From contig JANRLM010000034.1 in the NCBI GenBank assembly GCA_033762595.1, positions 1 through 35,041 of the forward strand: a stretch of DNA of 35,041 nt, written 5' to 3'. Source of the stretch: Rickettsiales bacterium. Its GTDB lineage: Bacteria; Pseudomonadota; Alphaproteobacteria; Rickettsiales; UBA8987. A model generated the notes under the pieces. It was given only the letters and a program-made list of their open reading frames with translations, had not been told where the DNA came from and made no database searches. Shown piece after piece: positions 8,976 through 17,005 of this stretch (position 1 is the stretch's first letter; the number at the start of each line of letters is the position of its first letter). A program made the position numbers and the translations under genes.

Positions 8976-10643
8976 ATGGGTTATGGCGTTGTTGTTACAG
9001 GTGGAACGGTTTTATGTGCAGAAAATGGTGAGGGGCTAAATGTTCCAATTTATGATGATTGGCATATTCAACAGCTTTTGACAATTTTGAAATATAAAAG
9101 TGAATTGGATAGTGAATATGAATCTCTAAAAACTCAGATTCTTGAAACAAAACATATTTTATTTCAACCTGAATCAGAACAAAAGAGAGTAAATCTTGAA
9201 AATACAAAGAGAACCATTCATAAAAATATTCTTGGAACAATTATAAATAAATTACCCCCCTCAGACGAAGCACTTTTGCATTTTATAAGAAATATGGCTT
9301 CGCTTCAAGGCTCTGGTCAAGATGTTGTTAGCCCTTACATAATAGATAGTATAAAATTTGATTTTAATGAGCATTATTATAGACTTCTTGAATCTGCAAA
9401 AGAACAATTATCTAAAAATGATTCTGTTGTAATAGTTGGTGGCACTGATACAATTCAATATTATGCAACGGCTTTAACAAAACATTTGAAAGCTAGCAGT
9501 TCATTATCTGGTAATAAAAAAATTTTTTTCTTATCCTCAATGGGTAATTTAGAAAATCATGCTGAGCATAACGCTAAATTGTTTGAAATTGCAGGGAATT
9601 TAACAAAAGATAATAATGTTCCGGGTGGCGGTGGTTATATACTCTCTTCTGCAGATAGGGATGCAAGAGAAGTTATTGTTCACGATGCAACAAATAGCTT
9701 TGTAAAAGTTTCTGCAAGACTACATAATTCTTTTAGAAGCCTATGCCCCGTTGGGATTTATGGAAAAAATGGCTTTGAAAAGAATAAAAATTATATACCA
9801 CCCAATGCTTTCTTAGAGTATGTTGGCGGAGGTATTGACGATTCAAGCCCTGTTCTAAATAGAATAGCACCACCTTTATTGCAAGCAAATGGTCAAGATG
9901 AAGTGATCGCTTATCTTGATGCGGTAGCAATTATAAAGCCACCTGTAAATGCTGCAGTGATAGAGATAAATCCTAAATGGATTATACAAAGAGGAGACGG
10001 AAAATTTGATGAAATAAAATCAAAGATAAAAGGCCTTAAAAAGGCGGGCATAGATGTTATTTTGAATAATTATTATATATACAAAAATAACGGTGACACA
10101 ATTGAACCTAAGTATCAAAAACAGGATTTAGATAAAAATAATTTTTTGGAACAACTTTTAAAAGAAGGGGCGATATATGATGAAAAAACTACAAAAGGCT
10201 GTGCCGTAAATGCTTTGATTAGAAATAACATTCAAACCTATCAAAATGGTTTTAATATGGAAAATTCTAATAATAAAAATTTAGTTTTGTCTATTGGCTA
10301 TTTTCCTGATCAAGAATTATTTATACAATTTTGTAAAGAGTTAAAAAATAGAGGCGTTGTTGGTGTAAGCATCTCAGGCTTACCAGGTTCAGTATTACCT
10401 GAAAAAGTAGTTAACTCTCTTGAAAATATTTTTGGAGAAAATAACTTTAATATCTCTTTTGCTGGTAATGAAAATCTATATCCAGATCCAGAAAATAAAG
10501 GAAAAACTTTCACAGAAGGTGAAGGAGTTAATAAGGCGCATTATGCTGAAGGTGCAAAAGCCGCAAAATATGCAAGCCCATTATCTCCCGAAAATGCTGT
10601 AAAAGAACTTAGAGATAGATTGCTTAAAAATAGAACTAGATAA
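8976..10643 (+). CDS. Divergent, extended asparaginase-like protein
   Basis: This 555-residue protein shares the core pattern of L-asparaginase/glutaminase enzymes, which hydrolyse Asn to Asp and ammonia, but is far from the usual length of about 330. Matches seen in order: VVTGGTV with a candidate nucleophile Thr11; LQGSGQDV at about 111-117, resembling the substrate-binding GSQDM; VVIVGGTDTIQ with Thr157-Asp158; Lys181 eight residues before Met189, as for the catalytic Lys of E. coli type II; and NSFRS at 251-255. The His of the classical HGTDT is replaced by Gly. About 55 extra residues sit between the first two motifs, and the C-terminal half is much longer. No signal peptide is visible. 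The start is supported by AGGGGGT 8 bp upstream. Neighbours are proA (5 bp) and plsC (1 bp). Activity and substrate are unproven. Confidence 0.7.
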   Translation: MGYGVVVTGGTVLCAENGEGLNVPIYDDWHIQQLLTILKYKSELDSEYESLKTQILETKHILFQPESEQKRVNLENTKRTIHKNILGTIINKLPPSDEALLHFIRNMASLQGSGQDVVSPYIIDSIKFDFNEHYYRLLESAKEQLSKNDSVVIVGGTDTIQYYATALTKHLKASSSLSGNKKIFFLSSMGNLENHAEHNAKLFEIAGNLTKDNNVPGGGGYILSSADRDAREVIVHDATNSFVKVSARLHNSFRSLCPVGIYGKNGFEKNKNYIPPNAFLEYVGGGIDDSSPVLNRIAPPLLQANGQDEVIAYLDAVAIIKPPVNAAVIEINPKWIIQRGDGKFDEIKSKIKGLKKAGIDVILNNYYIYKNNGDTIEPKYQKQDLDKNNFLEQLLKEGAIYDEKTTKGCAVNALIRNNIQTYQNGFNMENSNNKNLVLSIGYFPDQELFIQFCKELKNRGVVGVSISGLPGSVLPEKVVNSLENIFGENNFNISFAGNENLYPDPENKGKTFTEGEGVNKAHYAEGAKAAKYASPLSPENAVKELRDRLLKNRTR

Positions 10644-10644
10644 A

Positions 10645-11412
10645 ATGTTCCTGCTATTTTTTTACATATGGACTGCTGTAGTTTTGGTTTTGTTTTCACC
10701 AAGTTATATCAACTTCAAACTTTGCATGAAGGCCTCTCAGGCTTGGGCAGCGGGTGTGGTTTGGGGTCTTAAACATATTGCAGGGGTTGAAAGCAAGCTT
10801 ATCGGCATTGAAAATCTTGAAAAACTAACTGGCAATAAATATTCCTTTGAGGGTGGTCGGTTAAAAAATCTATCAACCATCAACCATCAACCATCAACCA
10901 ATAAAGGCTTCATCGTTGCCTGCAAGCATCAATCCGCGTGGGAAACTATTGTTCCTTTTCTCTATGTTCCAAACACATCTTATGTGTATAAAAAGGAAAT
11001 CGGCTATATTCCATTTTTTGGCTGGTATAATGTTTTTTTGAATAATATTTCTGTTGATAGAAAAGCTGGTGCGAAAGCACTTAAAATCGTTACATCGCAA
11101 GCAATAGCAAGGGTTTCTGAAGGGCGAGGTATTACACTTTTCCCAGAAGGGACGAGAGTTCCAGTGGATAAAAAAGTGAAATATAAACCAGCAATTTACT
11201 CAATTTATAAAGAAGGGGTTGATGTAATTCCAGCCGCGGTGAATTCAGGATATTTCTGGCCAAAAGGAAAATTTTTGAATAAAAAAGGCACGATTTATTT
11301 TGAGTATCTTGAGCCTATGCCAAAAGGCTTATCTAAAGAAGATTTTATGGCAGAACTTGAAAATAGAATTGAAACCGCTTCACAAAAATTAGCAAATATA
11401 TCAAATGGATAG
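10645..11412 (+). CDS. plsC: PlsC-like 1-acyl-sn-glycerol-3-phosphate acyltransferase
   Basis: The product probably transfers an acyl chain to lysophosphatidic acid, making phosphatidic acid for membrane lipids. The 255-residue protein starts with a membrane-anchoring helix (about 2-20). It carries the acyltransferase block I as KHQSAWET (H95 to E100, an HX4E rather than HX4D spacing), then IPFFGW, FLNNISVDR and the FPEGTR block at 166-171. The HX4E form is, to my knowledge, common in alphaproteobacterial homologues. Between residues about 60 and 87, just before block I, is a hydrophilic insert partly encoded by four exact copies of a 7-bp unit (10872-10899). It begins 1 bp after the asparaginase-like gene and overlaps sdhE by 8 bp, so these are likely one operon. 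Confidence 0.88.
   Translation: MFLLFFYIWTAVVLVLFSPSYINFKLCMKASQAWAAGVVWGLKHIAGVESKLIGIENLEKLTGNKYSFEGGRLKNLSTINHQPSTNKGFIVACKHQSAWETIVPFLYVPNTSYVYKKEIGYIPFFGWYNVFLNNISVDRKAGAKALKIVTSQAIARVSEGRGITLFPEGTRVPVDKKVKYKPAIYSIYKEGVDVIPAAVNSGYFWPKGKFLNKKGTIYFEYLEPMPKGLSKEDFMAELENRIETASQKLANISNG
10872..10899 (+). repeat. Four tandem copies of the 7-bp unit ATCAACC inside plsC
   Basis: Four exact head-to-tail copies of ATCAACC lie within the acyltransferase coding sequence and encode roughly residues 76-85. Seven is not a multiple of three, so gain or loss of one unit would shift the frame just before the catalytic HX4E block. Copy number in this window keeps the gene open. Confidence 0.9.
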
Positions 11413-11653
11413 AGAAACTAAAATCAAAAAATTATTATATCAAAGCTGGTATAGGGGTTGCAAAGAAACTGATAAAATTCTAGGGGTTTTTGCACGAGAA
11501 AATCTGCATAATTTATCAGATGCTGAAATTGAAGAATTTGAGGCAATCCTTAAAGAAAATGATGTAGATATTTATAATTGGTTGACAGGCAAACAGCCTG
11601 TTCCATTAGAGATTAAAAATAATTCTATTTTTTCAAAATTGCTAAGCAATTAA
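11405..11653 (+). CDS. sdhE: Succinate dehydrogenase assembly factor SdhE (FAD assembly)
   Basis: SdhE (YgfY/Sdh5, DUF339) promotes covalent attachment of FAD to the SdhA flavoprotein of respiratory complex II. The 82-residue product is all-helical in pattern and carries the family RGxxExD signature as YRGCKETD (R17, G18, E21, D23), followed by LGVFARENL and a short NWLTGKQPVP segment typical of the C terminus. Length is normal. The start overlaps the end of plsC by 8 bp, indicating translational coupling. The last 12 bp overlap the 3' end of alaS on the opposite strand. No sdh structural genes lie in the window. Confidence 0.93.
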   Translation: MDRETKIKKLLYQSWYRGCKETDKILGVFARENLHNLSDAEIEEFEAILKENDVDIYNWLTGKQPVPLEIKNNSIFSKLLSN

Positions 11654-14287
11654 ACCCTTAACCGCCCCTAAGGCCTCTAAGTAATTATCCAGATTTGGAG
11701 TGCCTCCTTGTGCGAAATCTGGCCTGCCGCCACCACCTTTACCGCCCATTATTTCAACTGATTTTTTAACAATATCAACCGCTGAAATTTTACTCACTAA
11801 ATCATTAGTAACGCCAGCTAAAACTGAAACTTTCCCCTCATTTTCAGAGACTAAAAATACTACACACGAAGTGTGTTTAGTTTTTATTTCATCAACAATT
11901 CCTCTTAAATCTTTTGCATCAATTCCTTCAAGTTTTTTAGCGATGAAATTTACGCCATTTATAATTTCAACCTCATTTTGAGAAGATTGGTTTTCTCTAG
12001 AGTTACCAAGTGCAATCTTCTTTTTCAAATCAGAAACTTGTTTTTCAAATTCTTTTCTTTCGCTAATTAATTTTTCAATTTTATCTGAAATTTCTGCTTC
12101 GCTTGTTTTTAATTTTTCAGAAATTTGGTTGAGAATTTCCTCTTTTTTATAAACAAACTCTAATGCTTTTACCTCAGTAACTGCTTCAATTCTCCTCACG
12201 CCAGAGGCAACACCACTCTCACGAGTAATGCGGAATAAGCCAATATCGCCCGTTCTTTCAATATGAGTGCCACCACATAACTCAACAGAGTAGCCAGAAC
12301 CCATTGAAAGCACACGCACATCATCAGAATATTTTTCACCAAATAGAGCCATCGCACCTGAATCAATTGCTTGTTCCAACTTCATAATTTTGGTTGAAAC
12401 TGAGCTATTTTCAGCAATAATTCTATTAACTTCTAGTTCAATTTTTTTGATTTCTTCATCGCTAAGTGGCTTATTATAAGAGAAATCAAACCTTAGATAA
12501 TCTGCTTCAACTAATGAGCCTTTTTGCGTAACAAAATCACCTAAAATATTTCTTAAAACTGCGTGTAAAATATGAGTTGCAGAGTGATTTTTTCTAATTT
12601 TACTTCGGCGATTTTCATCAATTTCAAGCTTTGCAATATCGTGAAGTTTTATTTCACCAGAGATCATTTTTCCAAAATGAACAAAAAGTGAGCCTGCTAA
12701 TTTTTTAGTATCAGAAACTTCAAAAACGCCTTTATCAGTTTTTATAATACCTTTATCACCAGCCTGCCCGCCAGATTCCGCATAGAATGGCGTTTGATTT
12801 GTGATAATTGCTCCTTCGCTTTGCGAAATAGTTTTTCTTTCTTCGCCATTACAAATTATCGCAATTACATCACCAGAAGATTTTGTTGCGGAATAGCCAA
12901 GAAACTCAGTTGCACCTAGTTTTTTTGAAAGCTCAAGCCAGAGATTTTCTGTTGAGGCTTCACCACTGCCAGCCCAACTTGCACGAGCTTTTTCTTTTTG
13001 CTTTTCTAGGGCTTGATTAAAACCAACTTCATCAACTTTAGCACCTTTTTCACGCAGAATATCTTGCGTTAAATCCAGCGGAAAGCCATATGTGTCATAT
13101 AGCTTGAAAGCAATTTCACCAGAAAGAGTTTTGTTTTTTATATGCTTTGATTCACCTTCTAAAATTTTTAAGCCAGTGGCTAAGGTTTCTCTGAATCTTT
13201 CTTCCTCATTTTCAATCGTTTGAGTGATAACACTTCTTGCTCTTTCAAGCTCTGGGTAGGCTTCACTCATCTCAGCCAACAAGGCTGGCACTAGCCTGTA
13301 AAACAAGGGTTTTGATGGATTCAGGCGATGACAATGACGCATCGCACGACGCATTATTCTTCTTAAAACATAGCCCCTACCTTCATTTGAAGGCAACACC
13401 CCATCAGCAATCAAGAAGCAAGTTGATCGCAAATGATCAGCAATTACCCTATGAGAATTTTGGAATTCTTTTGAAGCCTGCCCTGATAAATTTTTGCTCG
13501 CTTCAATTAAACGAATGAAAATATCAGTTTCATAATTATCGTGAACATTTTGTAAAACGGTTGTTAGCCTTTCCAAGCCCATACCAGTGTCAATACAAGG
13601 CTTTGGAAGGTTTATCATATCACCATTTTCTAGTTTTTCATATTGCATAAAAACTAGATTCCATATCTCAACAAATCTATCACCATCAGCATTAGCAGAA
13701 CCCGGTGGGTCACCTGCAACTTTATCTCCGTGATCAAAAAATATCTCACTACAAGGGCCACAAGGGCCAGTATCACCCATCGCCCAGAAATTATCATCAG
13801 AGGAAATTCGGATTATTTTATCTTCAGCAACGCCAATCTTTTTCCAGATATTAAATGCCTCGTCATCATTATGATAAATTGTTACGCAAAGTTTTTCTTT
13901 AGGTAGAGAAATTGTTTTGGTTAGAAATTCCCAAGCGAAAGAAATCGCATCATCTTTGAAATAATCACCGAAGCTGAAATTTCCAAGCATCTCAAAAAAA
14001 GTGTGATGGCGTGCGGTATAACCAACATTCTCAAGATCATTATGCTTGCCCCCTGCCCTCACGCATTTTTGTGATGTAGTTGCTCTTAAGTGAGCCTTAC
14101 CTTGCTTATCTTTTATTTCTTCACGCCCTGCAAAAACATTCTTAAACTGCACCATTCCAGCGTTTGTGAACATTAAAGAGGGGTCATTATGCGGAATAAG
14201 TGGAGATGATGGCAAAACCAAATGCCCCTTAGATTTGAAGTAATCAAGGAAAGAAGAACGAATTGAGGAAAGTGTTTTTGTAGCCAT
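11642..14287 (-). CDS. alaS: Alanyl-tRNA synthetase
   Basis: AlaS charges tRNA-Ala and edits mischarged Ser/Gly. The 881-residue protein is full length. It has the class II catalytic core at the N terminus (SSPLIPHNDPSLMFTNAGMVQFK, then RAGGKHNDLENVGYTARHHTFFEMLGNFSFGDYFK). The editing domain carries the zinc-ligand motifs HSATH (near 12572-12588) and CGGTH (near 12264-12278). The C-terminal C-Ala domain ends with GGKGGGGRPDFAQGG. I use the ATG at 14287. A TTG two codons upstream is open but less likely. Convergent with sdhE (12-bp overlap) and divergent from nuoE across a 352-bp gap. Confidence 0.97.
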   Translation of the reverse strand: MATKTLSSIRSSFLDYFKSKGHLVLPSSPLIPHNDPSLMFTNAGMVQFKNVFAGREEIKDKQGKAHLRATTSQKCVRAGGKHNDLENVGYTARHHTFFEMLGNFSFGDYFKDDAISFAWEFLTKTISLPKEKLCVTIYHNDDEAFNIWKKIGVAEDKIIRISSDDNFWAMGDTGPCGPCSEIFFDHGDKVAGDPPGSANADGDRFVEIWNLVFMQYEKLENGDMINLPKPCIDTGMGLERLTTVLQNVHDNYETDIFIRLIEASKNLSGQASKEFQNSHRVIADHLRSTCFLIADGVLPSNEGRGYVLRRIMRRAMRHCHRLNPSKPLFYRLVPALLAEMSEAYPELERARSVITQTIENEEERFRETLATGLKILEGESKHIKNKTLSGEIAFKLYDTYGFPLDLTQDILREKGAKVDEVGFNQALEKQKEKARASWAGSGEASTENLWLELSKKLGATEFLGYSATKSSGDVIAIICNGEERKTISQSEGAIITNQTPFYAESGGQAGDKGIIKTDKGVFEVSDTKKLAGSLFVHFGKMISGEIKLHDIAKLEIDENRRSKIRKNHSATHILHAVLRNILGDFVTQKGSLVEADYLRFDFSYNKPLSDEEIKKIELEVNRIIAENSSVSTKIMKLEQAIDSGAMALFGEKYSDDVRVLSMGSGYSVELCGGTHIERTGDIGLFRITRESGVASGVRRIEAVTEVKALEFVYKKEEILNQISEKLKTSEAEISDKIEKLISERKEFEKQVSDLKKKIALGNSRENQSSQNEVEIINGVNFIAKKLEGIDAKDLRGIVDEIKTKHTSCVVFLVSENEGKVSVLAGVTNDLVSKISAVDIVKKSVEIMGGKGGGGRPDFAQGGTPNLDNYLEALGAVKGLIA

Positions 14288-14311
14288 CTTCAAAAGTAAA
14301 ATTTTTATCTA

Positions 14312-14335
14312 TATATAAGTATCTATATAAGTATC
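14312..14335. repeat. Tandem 12-bp repeat, two copies, upstream of alaS
   Basis: TATATAAGTATC occurs twice in direct succession (14312-14323 and 14324-14335), with partial continuation on both sides, 25 bp upstream of the alaS ATG. It may be part of the alaS promoter or a protein-binding site. It may also be simple AT-rich slippage. Confidence 0.7.
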
Positions 14336-14420
14336 TATAAAATTTGTAAATATAGTAAAATTTTTAGAGGTGTTTTAGGAATGCTCTCTAAAAATAGATG
14401 TGATGCTCTTCTCCGCCAAT

Positions 14421-14521
14421 TGTCACCCCGCACTTGTTGCGGGGTTAATGGCTAAAAACTTTTCTAAGCCTCAGTTTTGAGCGTGTTTTATGATTAATCC
14501 CACAACAAGTGCGGGGTGACA
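14421..14521. repeat. Inverted repeat pair, 29-bp arms, of a TGTCACCCCGC palindromic element
   Basis: The left arm 14421-14449 and right arm 14493-14521 are reverse complements with two mismatches in 29, separated by 43 nt. Each outer end reads TGTCACCCCGCAC. The left arm alone also folds into a CCCCGC/GCGGGG hairpin. The same terminal sequence forms a compact perfect hairpin at 26930-26958, so this is a dispersed palindromic element of this genome. GC content is clearly above the surroundings. Confidence 0.88.
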
Positions 14522-14639
14522 TGCAAATGGCAAAAGGCAAAATTTCTATAAAATCTTTGCAATCTTTTACAATAAAATCAATTCTTGCCCTTGTAATCTT
14601 TTATTGTTAAAAGGGATTTATTTTGAAAATAATAGTAAA

Positions 14640-15224
14640 ATGTCATCAAATTTTGTAAAAAAAGATTCTTCGGTTTTTAGGTTCACGCCTGAAAATTTAA
14701 GCAAAATAGAAAATCTTATTAAAAAATACCCTCAAGGTAAGCAAGCTTCTGCGGTTTTGCCAGTACTTGATATTGCCCAAAGGCAGAATGGAAATTGGCT
14801 TTCAGTTGATGCAATGAATGCTGTTGCTGAGCTACTAAATATGCCTTACATAAAAGTTTATGAAGTGGCAACTTTCTATTCAATGTTTAATCTCAAGCCA
14901 GTTGGAAAGTTTTTTATTCAATCTTGCAGAACAACGCCTTGCTGGCTTCGTGGCTCAGATAATATTAAAGATTTAGTGAAAGAAAAACTTGGAATTGGTA
15001 AAGGTGAAACCACACCTGATGGTCTATTTACCTTCACAGAAGTTGAGTGTTTAGGTGCTTGCGTTAATGCCCCTGTTGTGCAAATTAATGATGATTATTA
15101 CGAAGATTTGAACAAAGAAATTTTTTCTAATCTGATTGATGATTTGAAGGCAGGTAAAAAACCAAAAATCGGCACGCAAATTAATCGTAAAAATTCTGCT
15201 CCTGAAGGTTCAGCTTTGTTATAA
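14640..15224 (+). CDS. nuoE: NADH-quinone oxidoreductase subunit E
   Basis: NuoE is the 24-kDa thioredoxin-fold subunit of complex I that carries the [2Fe-2S] cluster N1a next to NuoF. The 194-residue product has the four cluster ligands C96, C101, C137 and C141 in CRTTPC and CLGAC. It also has an upstream [21 protein letters not shown] segment and [16 protein letters not shown], which is very characteristic. I chose the ATG at 14640, giving MSSNF; a TTG at 14604 would add 12 residues with no similarity to the family. It is not followed by nuoF but by fabH, so like nuoC it is detached from the usual nuo operon. Confidence 0.96.
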   Translation: MSSNFVKKDSSVFRFTPENLSKIENLIKKYPQGKQASAVLPVLDIAQRQNGNWLSVDAMNAVAELLNMPYIKVYEVATFYSMFNLKPVGKFFIQSCRTTPCWLRGSDNIKDLVKEKLGIGKGETTPDGLFTFTEVECLGACVNAPVVQINDDYYEDLNKEIFSNLIDDLKAGKKPKIGTQINRKNSAPEGSALL

Positions 15225-15255
15225 TAAATCTTATTTTTCATAAATTTTTTACAAA

Positions 15256-16215
15256 ATGGTTTCTTCAATTATAAAATCGGTAGGCAGTTATTTACCAAGC
15301 AAAATCCTTACAAATTTTGACTTAGAAAAAATTGTTGAAACTAATAATGATTGGATAATTGAACGCACAGGAATTGTTAAAAGGCATATCGCTGATGAAT
15401 CCGAACTAACTTCTGACTTAGCAGTAAATGCAGCCAATAACGCACTTAACAAGGCAGGGCTTAACCCTTCAGATATTGATTTAATAATTGTTGCAACCAC
15501 AACACCTGATAATACATTTCCTGCAACTGCGGTTACTATTCAAAATAAACTCGGTATAAAAACCGCCACCGCTTTTGATGTGCAAGCGGTTTGTGCTGGT
15601 TTTATTTACGCACTCGCAACTGCGGATTCCCTCATTAAAAACCTAGGTTTTAAGCGTGCTTTAGTTATCGGTGCGGAAACTATGTCTCGTATAGTTGATT
15701 GGCAAGATAGAAATACTTGCATTTTATTTGGTGATGGTGCTGGTGCGGTAATTCTAGAAAAATCTGAAGAAACCAACAAAGGAATTCTCTCTTGTTCAAT
15801 ATATACTGATGGCACTTCCAAAGATATTTTATTTGCTGATGGTGGCGTTAGCCAAAATCAGAAATCAGGAGTTGTAAAAATGGAAGGTAGGGAAGTTTTC
15901 AAACACGCTGTAACAAAACTTTCTGAGGTTACTCTTGAGGCTTTAAATAAAGCAAATATTAAGGCAGAAGAAATTGATTGGGTGATTCCACATCAAGCAA
16001 ATCAGCGTATTTTAGATGGCGTTATTAAAAAATTAAATATCCCTCAAGAGAAACTAATTTCTTGCGTTGCGGATCACGCAAATACATCTGCTGCTTCAAT
16101 TCCACTTGCTTTAGATTTTGCTTTTAACAATGGTAAAATCAAAAAAGGCAATTTAATTGCAATGCAAGCTATCGGCGGCGGTCTTGCTTGGGGTAGCGTA
16201 ATTGCTAGGGTTTAG
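15256..16215 (+). CDS. fabH: 3-oxoacyl-[acyl-carrier-protein] synthase III
   Basis: FabH condenses acetyl-CoA with malonyl-ACP to start type II fatty acid synthesis. The 319-residue protein is full length. It has the Cys-His-Asn triad at C113 (VQAVCAGF), H246 (IPHQANQRI) and N276 (DHANTSAAS), almost the same numbering as E. coli FabH. The C-terminal GGGLAWGSVIARV also matches. The start ATG lies 31 bp after nuoE with no strong Shine-Dalgarno. In many proteobacteria fabH follows plsX; that partner is not here. Confidence 0.97.
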   Translation: MVSSIIKSVGSYLPSKILTNFDLEKIVETNNDWIIERTGIVKRHIADESELTSDLAVNAANNALNKAGLNPSDIDLIIVATTTPDNTFPATAVTIQNKLGIKTATAFDVQAVCAGFIYALATADSLIKNLGFKRALVIGAETMSRIVDWQDRNTCILFGDGAGAVILEKSEETNKGILSCSIYTDGTSKDILFADGGVSQNQKSGVVKMEGREVFKHAVTKLSEVTLEALNKANIKAEEIDWVIPHQANQRILDGVIKKLNIPQEKLISCVADHANTSAASIPLALDFAFNNGKIKKGNLIAMQAIGGGLAWGSVIARV

Positions 16216-16289
16216 TTGTTGGGATTTTTGCTATTTATATTAATCACTTTGCAATCTAACTACTAACGACCAAAGACTAATTACCAATT

Positions 16290-16985
16290 ATGTCCGATAA
16301 AAAATCTAAAAAAACATCTCTTATAAAAGGTGGTAGGGCCGCTGAGAATGTTCGCTTGCGTGATAAGAAAAAGCTCAAAAAATCTTCACAAGATTGGCTA
16401 GAGAGGCAAATTAATGACCCGTTCGTTCAGCAAGCCAAAAAAGATGGTTATAGAAGCAGAGCTGCTTATAAACTGATAGAAATTGATGAGAATTTCAACA
16501 TTCTTAATGGTGCAAAATCAGTGGTTGATTTGGGCTGTGCACCGGGTAGTTGGTGTCAATATGCTTCCAGAAAGCTCGGTGATAAAGCTAAAATTGTTGG
16601 CGTTGATTTGAAGGAAGTTGATTCCATTCCAAATTGCATTCTTATCAAAGGTGATTTTACTGAAAATGAAATTCTGGCGGATTTACTTGAAAAAACCAAT
16701 GGCAAAGTTGATGTTGTGTTGAGTGATATGGCACCAAACTCAACGGGGCATTCACGCACAGACCATCTACAAATTATGTATTTACTAGAACTTGCTATAG
16801 ATTTTGCGGTAAATAACCTTAAGAAAAATGGCTCATTTGTTGCAAAAGTTTTACAAGGCGGCGCTGAAAAAAACCTGCTTGATATTGCTAAGAAAAATTT
16901 TGCAAAAGTAAAACATTATAAACCTAAAGCCAGCCGCCAAGAATCCGCAGAAATGTATATAGTTGCAACTGGGTTTAAGTTTTAG
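16290..16985 (+). CDS. rlmE: 23S rRNA (uridine-2'-O) methyltransferase RlmE (FtsJ/RrmJ)
   Basis: RlmE uses S-adenosylmethionine to methylate U2552 of 23S rRNA (E. coli numbering) late in 50S assembly. The 231-residue protein has a Lys-rich N-terminal extension of about 40 residues and then the Rossmann methyltransferase. The SAM loop is VVDLGCAPGSWCQYA (78-92). The catalytic tetrad is K61, D146 (VLSDMAPN), K186 (FVAKVLQGG) and E221 (SAEMYIVA), in the same spacing as E. coli K38/D124/K164/E199. A 74-bp gap separates it from fabH. It is convergent with pyrG, with only 20 bp between stops and no clear terminator. Confidence 0.95.
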   Translation: MSDKKSKKTSLIKGGRAAENVRLRDKKKLKKSSQDWLERQINDPFVQQAKKDGYRSRAAYKLIEIDENFNILNGAKSVVDLGCAPGSWCQYASRKLGDKAKIVGVDLKEVDSIPNCILIKGDFTENEILADLLEKTNGKVDVVLSDMAPNSTGHSRTDHLQIMYLLELAIDFAVNNLKKNGSFVAKVLQGGAEKNLLDIAKKNFAKVKHYKPKASRQESAEMYIVATGFKF

Positions 16986-17005
16986 TTTTATCTAATATGA
17001 AATTA

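Larger units (their letters stand above)
14288..14639. other. 352-bp gene-free region between divergent alaS and nuoE
   Basis: No ORF of note, tRNA or rRNA is visible here. The region holds promoter-like AT-rich DNA near both genes, a 12-bp tandem repeat close to alaS, a large imperfect inverted repeat in the middle (14421-14521), and two similar TTGYAATCTTTT-containing stretches before nuoE. Both promoters presumably lie here. Confidence 0.7.

Noticed and set aside
8976-10643. Archaeal-type GatD amidotransferase subunit
   Set aside because: No GatE partner and no GatD-specific N-terminal domain; the TGGT motif sits at the extreme N terminus.
13237-13518. 93-residue + strand ORF within alaS
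   Set aside because: It is antisense to the conserved alaS region; no independent start signal.
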